A DNA stretch of 64,000 nt from Maridesulfovibrio ferrireducens (GCF_016342405.1 NZ_JAEINN010000002.1:186001-250000), one strand, 5' to 3'. Numbered from the stretch's first letter, positions 1 through 8,683 are shown. Made by a program: numbers and translations. The notes: generated from the letters alone by a model not told the origin.

Positions 1-1
1 C

Positions 2-535
2 GTTGAACCGGGCCAGATTGTGACCCTGCCGCAAGGTACTAAAGTTCACGAAGCCCAATTTCAGCACCCCGGCCCGACCTATGAACCGTATGTAAAAACA
101 AGCTTGCGCGGTTCTTCCACTGGTTTCGGCATGTCTTACGAAGCCTTTTCAAACGATTATTCAGATGCCTCCTTTGCGTCCGCTCGTTCCGCCACTCTGG
201 AAGAACGGCGCGGCTATCGCGTTCAGCAAAATCTTCTAGGTCGTAAGGGCATTATGCCAACTTGGAAAATGTTCTGCCGGATGCTTTGGCTGGGCGGGCT
301 TGAGCCTTTAATGACTGGCCCGAGTGTTCCGGCAAGTTGTCAGTTCCCCGGTTGGCCTTGGGTTGATCCTATGAAGGATGCCAAGTCCGCAGACATGATG
401 CTGTCTATGGGATGCACAACGCGCCGCAAAATATGCGCGGAGCGGGGCGAAGATTATGATGAAGTTGTTGAACAGTTGGCCCGTGAAAATGACGACCTCA
501 AGAAACGGGGACTGATGGAGAACAAAAGTGAATAA
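2..535 (+). CDS. Phage portal protein, lambda gpB family (C-terminal part, cut by window start)
   Basis: The reading frame is open to the left edge, so the N-terminus lies outside. The visible residues carry the lambda-family portal C-terminal signature: EPGQI at the start, a GFGMSYEAFSNDYS segment, then SFASARSATLEERRGY, and a WPWVDPMKDAKSA segment near the end. The portal forms the dodecameric ring at the head vertex through which DNA is packaged and to which the tail attaches. The end overlaps the next gene by 8 bases, which implies coupled translation. The internal GTG at position 20 is not a start, because coding similarity continues upstream of it. I am confident of the family; the missing part cannot be judged. 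Confidence 0.85.
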   Translation, partial: VEPGQIVTLPQGTKVHEAQFQHPGPTYEPYVKTSLRGSSTGFGMSYEAFSNDYSDASFASARSATLEERRGYRVQQNLLGRKGIMPTWKMFCRMLWLGGLEPLMTGPSVPASCQFPGWPWVDPMKDAKSADMMLSMGCTTRRKICAERGEDYDEVVEQLARENDDLKKRGLMENKSE

Positions 536-2615
536 ACATTTCCCTTTGAATCTTGCAGAAAATGAAAATGCACCACTGCAATTAACAGCGGGCCTGAACC
601 TTTCAGAACAGGAAGAAGGCAAGCCGCGCCGTTTCCATATTGTCGGTTACACCGGATCAGTTATTCAGCGTTATTTTGTACGTTTTGTAATTGAGCTTTC
701 CGGCATTCGCACTGAAAAGCGCATTCCTATTCTTGAAGAACACGACCCTAAAAAGAAGATCGGTATTGCTGATTCTATCAAGCTTGAAAAATCCGGCTTG
801 GTGCTGGAAGGGTTCTTTCTGGATACGGACGAAGCCAAGGAAGTCGTTAAACTCTCTGACCAGAAATTCCCGTGGCAAGCATCCATAGGCGTGTGGCCTG
901 AAGCTGTTGAAGAAGTAAAAGCAGGCGCAACCGTTATTGTTAACGGTGAAGAGCTTGCTGGACCTTTATATGTGTGGCGCAAGTCATTTGTGCGTGAAAC
1001 ATCCTTCTGCGTTCTTGGCGCGGATGGGGAAACCGAGGCCGTAGCGATGAATGAACGGCCAAAACCTAAACCGGAGGAATCAGTCATGAAGAAATGGTTG
1101 AAACTTTTCCTGCGGGCTAATGGCCTTGAAAATGTCACTGAGGACTCTGCCCGCACCCTACTAAAAGAAATGGGGCTTGATTACGAAGCCCTGAATAATC
1201 TTGAAAATGCACCTGCATGGATGAGCGCGGTTGATGCTCCTAAAGTAGATCCTGTGCAAACTCCAACTCCGCAAGCACCTGCGAATCAGAGTGCTACTCC
1301 CCAACTACCGCAGGTTAACGAACAGGAGGTGGCTCTTGCGGAACGCCAGCGCATTAATTTTATTGATGATCAGGTAACTATGTTCGGGCTGTCTGCTGAT
1401 TTCCGTAAAAAGCTGGTTGATGGCGGTAAAGGGGCAAACGATTTGAATAAGCTTATCCTGTCTGAACTAAGTTCCCAGCACCAGCCGCTTGCTCCTTCAG
1501 GGCATATTTTTGCCGGACGTACTGAGGGTGAAAAGCTTCATGATGCCGCCGTATCCGGAATGCTTTTCCGTGCTGGAATAAGTGAAGAAAAACCCGCACC
1601 GGGTTATGAAGATTTCCGCGTGATGCGTCTTACCGATCTTGCGCGGGATATTCTGGAAAGAAGCGGCGTATCTACCCGTGGAATGTCACAATCAAAGATA
1701 GCTTCTCAAGTTCTCAGACCGCAGAACTTCGGAGCATCCACAAGTGATTTTCCGTCAATTTTTGCAGCAATAACTAATAAAGTATTGCTCAAAGCTTATG
1801 CAGAAGCTCCGGCAACATGGCGGCCTTGGGTAAACATCATCCCCGCCAATGATTTTAAAGAAATTCACGGCGTGAGTTTGTCCGAAGCTCCCGATCTGGA
1901 ACTTATCAACGAACACGGCGAATACAAGACCGGATCATTCAAGGATTCCATGGAAAGCTACCGCATTGCCCGTTACGGCAAAAACGTGCGCCTTACCCGT
2001 GAAATGCTGGTTAATGATGATCTGCGAGTCTTCACCCGTATTCCGCAACTGTTTGGTAATGCTTCGGCCCGCAAGGTTGCAGATATTGTTTACGGTTTGC
2101 TTCTTTCCAATCCAAGAATGAGCGACAATTACAACCTGTTCCATGCAAAGCATAACAACCTTGAAGCCACTGTTAAGGGGCATGTTTCTGCTGCAACTTT
2201 GAATGCTGGTCGTAAGGCTATGCGTATGCAGAAGGGACCGAATGGAGCGCGTCTTGATTTGCGTCCACGCTTTCTGCTGACTCCAGTCGCACAGGAAACC
2301 GAAGCAGAAGTGCTTATCCGTTCTGCGGCTCTGCCTGATGCAAATATGTCTTCCGGTGTCCACAATCCTTGGGCCGGAAAGCTCGAACCCATTTCTGAAC
2401 CCCGCCTTGATGATATTGACCCCGATGCACATTATCTGATCGGTGATCCCGCACAGGTGGATACTATTGAAGTGGCCTTCCTTGATGGTATTGAATCCCC
2501 ATTTGTTGATGAAGAGCCTGATTTTGATTCAGACGGCCTTAAAATCAAGGTTCGTCTCGAAGCTGGTGCAGGGCTTATGGATCATCGCGGATTCCAGAAG
2601 AACCCCGGTAAATAA
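528..2615 (+). CDS. Prohead protease / major capsid protein fusion
   Basis: This 695-residue protein starts at GTG 528 within the end of the portal gene, with GGAG a few bases upstream. Residues about 30-170 look like an HK97/ClpP-type prohead protease: a conserved His lies in LEEHDP and the expected Ser in RETSFC. A linker rich in P, Q and A (about 180-260) follows, and then a long domain to the C-terminus that fits a major capsid protein. Such fused protease-scaffold-capsid polyproteins are known in some siphophage-like head modules; the protease would cleave itself and the delta-like region during head maturation. No internal frameshift or stop is visible. The protease/capsid boundary is my estimate. 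Confidence 0.8.
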   Translation: MNKHFPLNLAENENAPLQLTAGLNLSEQEEGKPRRFHIVGYTGSVIQRYFVRFVIELSGIRTEKRIPILEEHDPKKKIGIADSIKLEKSGLVLEGFFLDTDEAKEVVKLSDQKFPWQASIGVWPEAVEEVKAGATVIVNGEELAGPLYVWRKSFVRETSFCVLGADGETEAVAMNERPKPKPEESVMKKWLKLFLRANGLENVTEDSARTLLKEMGLDYEALNNLENAPAWMSAVDAPKVDPVQTPTPQAPANQSATPQLPQVNEQEVALAERQRINFIDDQVTMFGLSADFRKKLVDGGKGANDLNKLILSELSSQHQPLAPSGHIFAGRTEGEKLHDAAVSGMLFRAGISEEKPAPGYEDFRVMRLTDLARDILERSGVSTRGMSQSKIASQVLRPQNFGASTSDFPSIFAAITNKVLLKAYAEAPATWRPWVNIIPANDFKEIHGVSLSEAPDLELINEHGEYKTGSFKDSMESYRIARYGKNVRLTREMLVNDDLRVFTRIPQLFGNASARKVADIVYGLLLSNPRMSDNYNLFHAKHNNLEATVKGHVSAATLNAGRKAMRMQKGPNGARLDLRPRFLLTPVAQETEAEVLIRSAALPDANMSSGVHNPWAGKLEPISEPRLDDIDPDAHYLIGDPAQVDTIEVAFLDGIESPFVDEEPDFDSDGLKIKVRLEAGAGLMDHRGFQKNPGK

Positions 2616-2626
2616 GGAGAACTAAC

Positions 2627-2953
2627 ATGGCTGGTAATCACGTTCAGATTGGCAAAACCATGACTTGGGTAAATAGCACCGGAGCGGATGTTCTGTCTGG
2701 TTCTCCGGTCATTGTCGGGGTTTTGGTGGGCATTGCGCTTGTTGATATTCCCGATGGCGCAACTGGTGAACTGGCAACCGAGGAAGTGTGGGAGCTTCCT
2801 AAAACAGCGGCGGCAATTGAGCATGGCGCACAGGTTTATTTAACTCCCGGAAATAGCATTACAGCATCTTCAAGCGGCAATACTAAAGCGGGCGTGGCCT
2901 TCGCTTTTGCGGCGGATATTGATGCAACAGCGCAGGTGAAGCTTAACGCTTAA
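2627..2953 (+). CDS. Head decoration / capsid cement protein (DUF2190-like)
   Basis: This 108-residue protein lies 11 bases behind the capsid fusion, with AAGGAG before its ATG. It is an all-beta sequence with the pattern MTWVNSTGADVLSGSPV, a central ELPKT and a C-terminal AFAADIDATAQVKL, typical of DUF2190 capsid cement proteins. These bind the outside of the expanded capsid lattice and stabilise it. Size and position directly after the capsid gene agree with this role. It has no signal peptide or membrane segment. Confidence 0.75.
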   Translation: MAGNHVQIGKTMTWVNSTGADVLSGSPVIVGVLVGIALVDIPDGATGELATEEVWELPKTAAAIEHGAQVYLTPGNSITASSSGNTKAGVAFAFAADIDATAQVKLNA

Positions 2954-2957
2954 TCAT

Positions 2958-2997
2958 TTTCAGGTTCGGTTCCGGCTTATCAGGGCCGGACCTGAAA
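2958..2997 (+). other. Stem-loop between decoration and holin genes
   Basis: TTTCAGGTTCGG pairs with CCGGACCTGAAA (12 pairs, one G-T) around a 16-base loop. No U-tract follows, so it is not a standard intrinsic terminator. It could protect or process the late mRNA between the head and lysis parts. No function is proven. Confidence 0.35.
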
Positions 2998-3015
2998 GAA
3001 GAATCAGAGACAGAT

Positions 3016-3585
3016 ATGAACCAATTTTTCGACAATATCACAATCAAAGCAGTCTGTTCTGTATTTTGTACATGTATTTCATGGCTGATGGGCGGTTATG
3101 ATTTGGCCCTTGCCGCTGTTTTGGTTCTTATGTGTGCGGATTTTATTTTAGGGCTTTCCTTCGCCCTGTGCGCCGGAACCTACAACCGTAATAAATTTCT
3201 TTATGGTTGTGCCAAGTTCCTCATTTACGCAGGAGTAATCGCCATTTCTAACATGGTGGACGTTACTATCGTAGAAGGTGAGTTTCCTTCGGTTTTGGCA
3301 AAGTTTCGTGAATTTGCAGTCTTTTTTTTGGCTGCTACCGAGTTCATCAGTATTTCAAATCATTTTAAAAAGTTCGGTATTTCCTTTGTTCCCAAGCGAC
3401 TTATTGAACGTCTTGAAAATTTCCGTGATGGGTATGACCCGCTTACAGGGCGTATGGATTACGGACACGGGGTTGGTCGGCACAACTCTTATCCCGGTGG
3501 ATACCAGCCTATAAGGGGGCAACGAACACCGCCGAGTTCGCCACATGTAAATAATAATGAAAACGAGGAAGATCTTTATGGTTAA
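3016..3585 (+). CDS. Phage holin (phage_holin_4-type)
   Basis: This 189-residue membrane protein has about three to four hydrophobic segments in its first 125 residues (around 10-27, 29-53, 65-85 and 95-115) and a charged, proline-rich cytoplasmic tail with the motif RTPPSSPH. The pattern fits the toxin-secretion/phage-lysis holin family. It would accumulate in the inner membrane and open it at lysis time to release the endolysin encoded next. Its end overlaps the endolysin start by 8 bases, consistent with a lysis cassette. The long tail of about 60 residues is somewhat larger than usual. Confidence 0.7.
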   Translation: MNQFFDNITIKAVCSVFCTCISWLMGGYDLALAAVLVLMCADFILGLSFALCAGTYNRNKFLYGCAKFLIYAGVIAISNMVDVTIVEGEFPSVLAKFREFAVFFLAATEFISISNHFKKFGISFVPKRLIERLENFRDGYDPLTGRMDYGHGVGRHNSYPGGYQPIRGQRTPPSSPHVNNNENEEDLYG

Positions 3586-3955
3586 TTCAGAATTCTTTTC
3601 ACTGGAAACCGATCCAAAGCTTGCCTGTGGATGTTGCGGAACTTGTGATCTTGTTCCCGGCTTGCTTGAAAAGCTGGACGTAGCCCGTTCACTTGCCGGG
3701 GTGCCGTTTACAATTAACAGCGGATTCCGTTGTCCTGAACATAATGCTGATATCGGCAGTAAGCCCACATCTTCACATGTGGGCGGGTATGCTGTGGATA
3801 TTGCGACCGGAAACGGACCTGAACGTGCTGCAATTCTTAAAGGGCTGATCATGGCAGGGTTTGAGCGTATCGGCATCGCTAAAAGTTTTATCCATGTGGA
3901 TATTGACCCCGACAAGCTTAATAGCTGGGGGCCTGTAACTTGGGTCTATTCCTAA
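3578..3955 (+). CDS. Endolysin, peptidase M15 family
   Basis: I place the start at ATG 3578, giving 125 residues, because GAGGAAG precedes it at good spacing; the earlier in-frame ATG at 3557 has none. The sequence shows INSGFRCPEHNADIG, then SSHVGGYAVDI with the first metal-binding His and Asp, and FIHVDIDPD with the last His. This matches zinc D-Ala-D-Ala/L-Ala-D-Glu peptidases of the M15A type used as endolysins. The CGCCG cluster near residue 22 is common in this subfamily. There is no signal peptide, so it depends on the upstream holin for release to the periplasm. It is followed by Rz and Rz1. Confidence 0.85.
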   Translation: MVNSEFFSLETDPKLACGCCGTCDLVPGLLEKLDVARSLAGVPFTINSGFRCPEHNADIGSKPTSSHVGGYAVDIATGNGPERAAILKGLIMAGFERIGIAKSFIHVDIDPDKLNSWGPVTWVYS

Positions 3956-3964
3956 GAGGTTATT

Positions 3965-4432
3965 ATGAATCCCATTTCATTAGTCATGGGCTTTCTAGGC
4001 GGTGGCAAAGGCAAGCTCGTAATCGGGCTTGTTGCCGCCTTGATCCTGCTGGTTGTTATCGGTGGCATGTATGTTCGGATTCAATCTTTGAAAACTGATG
4101 TTGCTAAGACTGAAAAAGCCAACGCTGAACTTGAAGCGGACATAGCTGGTTACAAGCTGGAAATAAGAACCGGGGAAACTGAAATTACATTACTTCAGCA
4201 AAGCCGTAATCAGTCCATGCGGGTAGTTCAGAGTTTACAGGGACAACTTGCAAAGGTTCAGGAATCAGCAAAGTGGTTCCGTGTTCAAAGAACTAAGGCT
4301 TTAAAGCTTTTGAATTCAGCCTGCAATTACCCGGTAACTAATTCAACAGGAGTTATCAGTCATGAAAAGAGTTGTCTTGCTGCTGAGTTTATTAACAATG
4401 CTCTCGGCTTGCAATCAGAAGCGAGTCAGTAA
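3965..4432 (+). CDS. Rz-like inner-membrane spanin
   Basis: This 155-residue protein has one N-terminal transmembrane segment (about residues 18-38, KLVIGLVAALILLVVIGG) and a long periplasmic helical region (about 40-120) with coiled-coil heptads. This is the architecture of i-spanins. It would pair with the lipoprotein encoded in the overlapping gene to fuse inner and outer membranes in the last step of lysis. It sits directly behind the endolysin. Sequence similarity to lambda Rz is weak, so the call rests on topology and context. Confidence 0.7.
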   Translation: MNPISLVMGFLGGGKGKLVIGLVAALILLVVIGGMYVRIQSLKTDVAKTEKANAELEADIAGYKLEIRTGETEITLLQQSRNQSMRVVQSLQGQLAKVQESAKWFRVQRTKALKLLNSACNYPVTNSTGVISHEKSCLAAEFINNALGLQSEASQ

Positions 4433-4649
4433 AATTGATAAAGTTCGGCGGGTTGAAGTTGTCGCTAAATATGAAAAATGTCCTGCTCCTGAAAAACCTG
4501 AACTTAAACCTCTACTTGAAGGTTTACATCTAGGTTCTAAGGAAAACGTAAACCGGATCATGGAAAATACAGTTGAAAATCAGGCTTACATCAAAGGTCT
4601 TAAAAGCACTATTGAGTGCTACGAATTTCAATCAAGCACAGGTGAGTAA
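4362..4649 (+). CDS. Rz1-like outer-membrane spanin lipoprotein
   Basis: This 95-residue protein is read in the +1 frame relative to Rz and overlaps its last 71 bases. It starts with a short lipoprotein signal peptide, MKRVVLLLSLLTMLSAC; the lipobox LSAC predicts lipidation of Cys17. The mature part contains a proline-bearing CPAPEKPELKP stretch. Overlapping Rz/Rz1 pairs of this kind form the spanin complex that disrupts the outer membrane. AGGAG stands 15-20 bases before the ATG. The stop codon overlaps the next ATG (TAATG), so translation continues into the tail genes. Confidence 0.7.
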   Translation: MKRVVLLLSLLTMLSACNQKRVSKIDKVRRVEVVAKYEKCPAPEKPELKPLLEGLHLGSKENVNRIMENTVENQAYIKGLKSTIECYEFQSSTGE

Positions 4650-4942
4650 TGGGCATTAATGATGATCTGGATATCTTCTTTATCGGGATGGATGCTGTGG
4701 AAGTAACGGTCTTCGGGCGGGAGCAACCATTCAAAGCATACAAAGACAACGACATGGATGAAGCCGTATTAGGTCGCGCAATGACCTTTAATCCTGATGA
4801 GCCTGTTTTAACATGTAAGCAGGTTGATGGAACCGGACTTGAGCGAGGCGACAGCGTGATTTTGGAAGGCAAGAGTTATGACGTTTTAGGGTTTCAACCT
4901 GATGGCTCCGGACTTGGAAAACTTGAACTTGTTTTGGCTTAG
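4649..4942 (+). CDS. Probable head-tail joining protein
   Basis: This 97-residue protein is coupled to Rz1 by a TAATG overlap. It has a small beta-rich sequence with LTCKQVDGTGLERGDSV and SYDVLGFQPDGSGL, the pattern of small lambda FII-like head-tail attachment proteins: an SH3-like barrel with the 'GD ... Y.V' rhythm. Position before the lambda Z-like gene supports this role. It would bind the connector and create the surface for the tail. The family call is moderate because the protein is short. Confidence 0.5.
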   Translation: MGINDDLDIFFIGMDAVEVTVFGREQPFKAYKDNDMDEAVLGRAMTFNPDEPVLTCKQVDGTGLERGDSVILEGKSYDVLGFQPDGSGLGKLELVLA

Positions 4943-4954
4943 TAAGGGGCGGAA

Positions 4955-5473
4955 ATGGCTACTACTTATCTTAATATCAAAGGCGATAGGCTTAAAGCGA
5001 TTGCGGACGATTTTGCCGTTACGCAAAAGCAGATTGATTTAGCATGTAAGAGGGCCATTTCTAAGCTTGCGAGGCATCTGAAAACTATTGCTTTACGCAA
5101 TATTTCTGAACTTACCGGAATTAAACAAACAGTGATCAGGCGAAGAGTTTTTTTGAGTTTAAACGGGCAACGTCAAACCGCAAGAATTTGGTTTGGTGTT
5201 TATGCAATCCCTTTAAGAGAAATGAATCCTCGGCAAACAAGGACGGGCGTAAGAGCTGGGAAAATTGAACGTAACCATGCTTTTATTCAGCAGAAAAATG
5301 GTGGGCCTGAAGTCTATAGGCGCGTTGATGATAGGCGCAAGCCTATAGCTATTCAATACGCACGGATTGAGAGCGAAGTTTCAAGCGTAATTGACGCTGA
5401 TGTTCTCAAGGCATTCGATAAGAAATTTTATGTATTTTTTGAAAGGGAAATAAAATGGGAATCAAGCAAATAG
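4955..5473 (+). CDS. Minor tail / tail completion protein, lambda gpZ-like
   Basis: This 172-residue basic protein has an N-terminal helical part (KQIDLACKRAISKLARHLKT) followed by a beta-rich middle with ARIWFGVYAIPLREM and HAFIQQKNGGPEVYRR. This is the layout of prophage minor tail protein Z, which completes the tail end that docks to the head. It lies behind the putative head-tail joining protein, and its last 19 bases overlap the next gene. It has no membrane or signal sequence. Confidence 0.65.
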   Translation: MATTYLNIKGDRLKAIADDFAVTQKQIDLACKRAISKLARHLKTIALRNISELTGIKQTVIRRRVFLSLNGQRQTARIWFGVYAIPLREMNPRQTRTGVRAGKIERNHAFIQQKNGGPEVYRRVDDRRKPIAIQYARIESEVSSVIDADVLKAFDKKFYVFFEREIKWESSK

Positions 5474-5997
5474 ACATATCCGAAGCACATGAAGCGATTG
5501 TTCAAAAGCTTAAAGAAGCTTTTCCCGCTTGTTCCGTGGGTGATTATCGTCGCGAGTCCGGAAAGGTAATTGCTCCAGCTCTTGCTCTTGAGCTTGCCCA
5601 TGTTGAGCCGGGTGAGAAAGACCCCGGAACAGGACAGCTTGAAGTCAATTTTAACTGGGTTGTTTATCCGTTGGTTCATTTCAAAGTGAAGAACGCGGCC
5701 CGCGAAGTTGCCGCTCTTGTTTGTGCTTTGGCTAAATTTATTGATGGCAACCGCTTCGGGCTTCCGGTTTCGGCTACAAAGTTTATCGGTGGTTACCCTG
5801 AAGACTTCAAGCCTTCAAAAGATGGATACGAAGAATGGCGGGTTGAATTTGAGTTTAGCGGGATGCTTGGCGAATCCGTCTGGACTGGTGAAGGCAACAC
5901 CCCGCAGACGGTTTTTCTTGGCTATACTCCATTAATCGGCGCGGAAAACGAAGAGGAATATACGGATGTCACAGGGCAACCCTTACCAGCAGTCTGA
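5455..5997 (+). CDS. Putative tail terminator / Mu gp37-like tail protein
   Basis: This 180-residue soluble protein starts inside the Z-like gene with GAAAGGG ahead of ATG. The N-terminal helix (ISEAHEAIVQKLKEAF) followed by alternating beta strands, and a C-terminus ending in a baseplate-gene overlap, resembles tail terminator proteins of the gp37/gpU type. These cap the tube and fix its length. It precedes gpV by overlap of 32 bases. I do not see a diagnostic motif, so the function is inferred from size and order. Confidence 0.45.
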   Translation: MGIKQIDISEAHEAIVQKLKEAFPACSVGDYRRESGKVIAPALALELAHVEPGEKDPGTGQLEVNFNWVVYPLVHFKVKNAAREVAALVCALAKFIDGNRFGLPVSATKFIGGYPEDFKPSKDGYEEWRVEFEFSGMLGESVWTGEGNTPQTVFLGYTPLIGAENEEEYTDVTGQPLPAV

Positions 5998-6787
5998 GAC
6001 TGACCGCCGCTTATCAAACTTAATCCGCATAGGAACCGTTGCCGAAGCTGATTACAGCAAGGCACGTGTTCGTGTGTCCTTCGGTGAAGCTGTTTCTGAT
6101 TGGCTTCCTTGGGTTACTTTCCGCGCTGGTGGCGACCACACTTGGTGGGCTCCGGAAGTGGGCGAACAGGTGATTGTTTTGTCTCCGTCCGGTGAGATTT
6201 CCGGCGGTGTTGTTTTGGGTTCTATTTTTTCCACTGACCATCCGGCCCCGGCGGATCGACCTACTATTCATCGTACTACTTATGAAGATGGCGCGGTTAT
6301 CGAGTATGACCGTTTGAATCATATTTTACACGCTTATATTCCCGGCTTTGAAAATCGCGAAATTGATAAGGATATGACTGTTCAGGTTCACAGGGATGTT
6401 TTCAGAACCATTGACCGTGATGATTTTAAGCAGGTTGTGCGTGATGTTTTTAACGATATTGGCGGCAACCGTACTGATACTATCGGCGGTAATGTTTCAG
6501 ATGATATTGGCGGGGATGTAAACCGCACTGTAGGCGGTAAGGTCGTGCTTGATGTGCAGGGCGAAGTTGTCATTAACAGCGCAAGCCGGATAACCCTTTC
6601 CGCTCCTTTACTTGTGCTTGATGGTCCGTTTGTTCAAGGCAACAGCAATCATGGTGGTGGCGGTGAATTCTACGGAAAAATAAATCAGCATAACGGTGAT
6701 TTTGTTTCCGATGGTGTCTCTCTGCAACATCATGTTCACCCTGAAAAAGGCACTGTCACAGATGAACCCACTGGCGGTGCATTATGA
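5966..6787 (+). CDS. Baseplate assembly protein V (spike)
   Basis: This is a 273-residue protein. Residues about 15-100 form the OB-fold typical of gpV/gp45 spikes (IGTVAEADYSKARVRVSFGE, WLPWVTFRAGGDHTWW, VGEQVIVLSPSGE). The region 150-195 contains a regular triple-beta-helix repeat, DxIGGNxxDxIGGDV..TVGG, which makes the needle. The C-terminus has HVHP plus a G-rich tip. The trimer forms the membrane-piercing spike of the contractile tail. The start ATG overlaps the preceding gene by 32 bases. Its end overlaps gene W by 4 bases (ATGA). Confidence 0.9.
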   Translation: MSQGNPYQQSETDRRLSNLIRIGTVAEADYSKARVRVSFGEAVSDWLPWVTFRAGGDHTWWAPEVGEQVIVLSPSGEISGGVVLGSIFSTDHPAPADRPTIHRTTYEDGAVIEYDRLNHILHAYIPGFENREIDKDMTVQVHRDVFRTIDRDDFKQVVRDVFNDIGGNRTDTIGGNVSDDIGGDVNRTVGGKVVLDVQGEVVINSASRITLSAPLLVLDGPFVQGNSNHGGGGEFYGKINQHNGDFVSDGVSLQHHVHPEKGTVTDEPTGGAL

Positions 6788-7125
6788 AAGGTGTATGCGC
6801 TCAGACTGGCAAGCATTTAGACGGGATTGCACACCTTCGCCAGTCCATTACCGACATTCTTACTACTCCAATCGGTTCAAGAATTATGCGCCGCACTTAC
6901 GGCAGTCGTTTATTCCAATTAGTTGATAGGCCGTACAGCTCCGACTTGTTGGTTGAATACTATTCTGCCGTTGCTGAAGCTCTTAAGAAATGGGAACCAC
7001 GCTATAAACTTACTCGTGTTGCCGTTGAAAGTCTCGATGCTGGCGGGCAAATCATTATCAATTTGGTTGGTAAATATCTGCCGGAAGGAAAGGAAGTAAC
7101 CTTAGACGGGATAGTTATATCATGA
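6784..7125 (+). CDS. Baseplate protein W (gp25-like)
   Basis: This 113-residue protein contains the GPW/gp25 signature: a helix HLRQSITDILTTPIGSRIMRR, then TYGSRLFQLVD and a helix with YYSAVAEALKKWEPRYKL. It is a lysozyme-less gp25 homologue that links the baseplate wedge to the first sheath ring. The start overlaps the V stop (ATGA), and the end overlaps the J start by 4 bases. Confidence 0.9.
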   Translation: MKGVCAQTGKHLDGIAHLRQSITDILTTPIGSRIMRRTYGSRLFQLVDRPYSSDLLVEYYSAVAEALKKWEPRYKLTRVAVESLDAGGQIIINLVGKYLPEGKEVTLDGIVIS

Positions 7126-8003
7126 GTGGATTTACACCAATTGATATGTCTAAGGTTCCGGCCCCTGATATTGTCGAGCTGCTTGATTATGAATCAATTC
7201 TTGCTGAACTGCTGGTAGACCTCCGCGCCCGTGATCCGCAATTCACCGCTATTGTTGAATCTGATCCGGCTTATAAAATTTTAGAAGTTGCCGCTTACCG
7301 TGAACTCAATTTGCGCCAGCGCGTTAACGATGCCGCCCGCGCGGTGATGGTTGCTTATGCGCGTGGCACTGATCTTGAAAATTTGGCGGCTCTTGCGCCA
7401 GTTGAGCGCAAGCTAATTGATGCTGGTGACTCTGAAGCCCGTCCGGTTATCCCACCTACTTATGAAGCTGATGAAGAATTTCGCGCCCGCGTTCAAATGG
7501 CCCCGGAAGGATTTTCTTCTGCTGGACCTGATGGGGCGTATGTTTTCCATGCTTTGAAAGTGCCCGCTGTACGCGGTGCTACTGCTTTAAGTCCGTTGCC
7601 GGGCGAAGTTGAGGTTTACGTTTTATCCCGTGACGGCGACGGCTTGCCGGATGCTGAAACCCTTGCCGCTGTAAACGGTGTGGTCAATGACCGTGAAGTC
7701 AGACCATTAACCGATCATGTGACCGTAAAACCTGCTGATATTGTAAACTACGAAGTTAAAGTAACACTTTACATTCAGCCCGGTCCGGCTCCTTCGTCTG
7801 TTATTGAATCAGCCCGTGCCGCCGTAATTAAATACGCAAATGAAAGGCATAGCCTCGGTTCAACCGTTCCGCTTTCTGGTATTTATGCCGCCTTGCACGT
7901 TGAAGGCGTGGCAAAAGTTGAACTTGTTTCTCCGGTTTCAGACTTGGCTATGCAACCAGAACAGGCCGCTTATTGCGCCTCATTTGAAGTAGGAGAAGGC
8001 TAA
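7122..8003 (+). CDS. Baseplate assembly protein J
   Basis: This 293-residue protein shows the Baseplate_J pattern: an N-terminal segment ESDPAYKILEVAAYRELNLRQRVNDAARAVMVAYARGTDLENLA, a middle EFRARVQMAPEGFSSAGP, and a C-terminal ferredoxin-like part with GEVEVYVLSRDGDGLP. It builds the wedge arms of the baseplate. The start overlaps W by 4 bases, and the stop overlaps the I start (TAATG). Length matches the P2 homologue. Confidence 0.9.
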   Translation: MSGFTPIDMSKVPAPDIVELLDYESILAELLVDLRARDPQFTAIVESDPAYKILEVAAYRELNLRQRVNDAARAVMVAYARGTDLENLAALAPVERKLIDAGDSEARPVIPPTYEADEEFRARVQMAPEGFSSAGPDGAYVFHALKVPAVRGATALSPLPGEVEVYVLSRDGDGLPDAETLAAVNGVVNDREVRPLTDHVTVKPADIVNYEVKVTLYIQPGPAPSSVIESARAAVIKYANERHSLGSTVPLSGIYAALHVEGVAKVELVSPVSDLAMQPEQAAYCASFEVGEG

Positions 8004-8683
8004 TGTCTGATCTTCTACCCATTAGCGCAACTAAACAGGAACGGGATTTATCCAACGCTGTTGCTAGAATTGAAGTCGTTCCGGTCGATATTCGCGATTT
8101 GTGGAACCCTGATAAATGTCCGGTTGTTTTTCTGCCTTGGCTGGCGTGGTCGCTTTCCGTGGACCTTTGGAAAGACTCATGGCCCGAAGAAACAAAGCGC
8201 GCGGTTATTAAAGCAAGCATAGCCATTCATCGTATCAAAGGCACTCCGGTTGCTGTTGAAAAGTACCTTGAAGCCCTTGGCATTTCAGCCGACGTGCTGG
8301 AGTGGTTTGAATATGATGGTGATGAATACAAGTTCAAGGTGCGTACTTTTAACCGTATGGCTAATGTGGATTATTACAAAGTTTTAGAGGCAGTCAGTGT
8401 TTCAAAAAATGTGCGTTCGCATTTAGATGCAATTCAGGTTCCACATGATTCCGAAGCACAACCTAGTGCTGTCGGTCTGCCGTTGCTCGGAATCTCCATA
8501 AACGGACACATATGGATTGATGTAAAAATTAAAGAAGTCCCAACATATGCGACGGGTGTACCTCTGCTTGGGGTTAGCCTTGAGGCAAAAATGCCTGATC
8601 CTACAATTCGCACTAATCAAGAAAATATTTATTCATCCGGCTTTGTCCGTTTAGGCAATCAGATAACAGGAGTAATGCAATGA
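8003..8683 (+). CDS. Tail protein I (baseplate wedge)
   Basis: This 226-residue protein has the P2 gpI N-terminus: LLPISATKQERDLSNAVARI, DIRDLWNPDKCP and FLPWLAWSLSVDLWKDSWPE. A short conserved helix IKGTPVAVEKYLEALG follows. The C-terminal 80 residues are less conserved and probably contact the fibre. The protein connects the J arm to the tail fibre. The end overlaps the fibre start (ATGA). Confidence 0.9.
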   Translation: MSDLLPISATKQERDLSNAVARIEVVPVDIRDLWNPDKCPVVFLPWLAWSLSVDLWKDSWPEETKRAVIKASIAIHRIKGTPVAVEKYLEALGISADVLEWFEYDGDEYKFKVRTFNRMANVDYYKVLEAVSVSKNVRSHLDAIQVPHDSEAQPSAVGLPLLGISINGHIWIDVKIKEVPTYATGVPLLGVSLEAKMPDPTIRTNQENIYSSGFVRLGNQITGVMQ

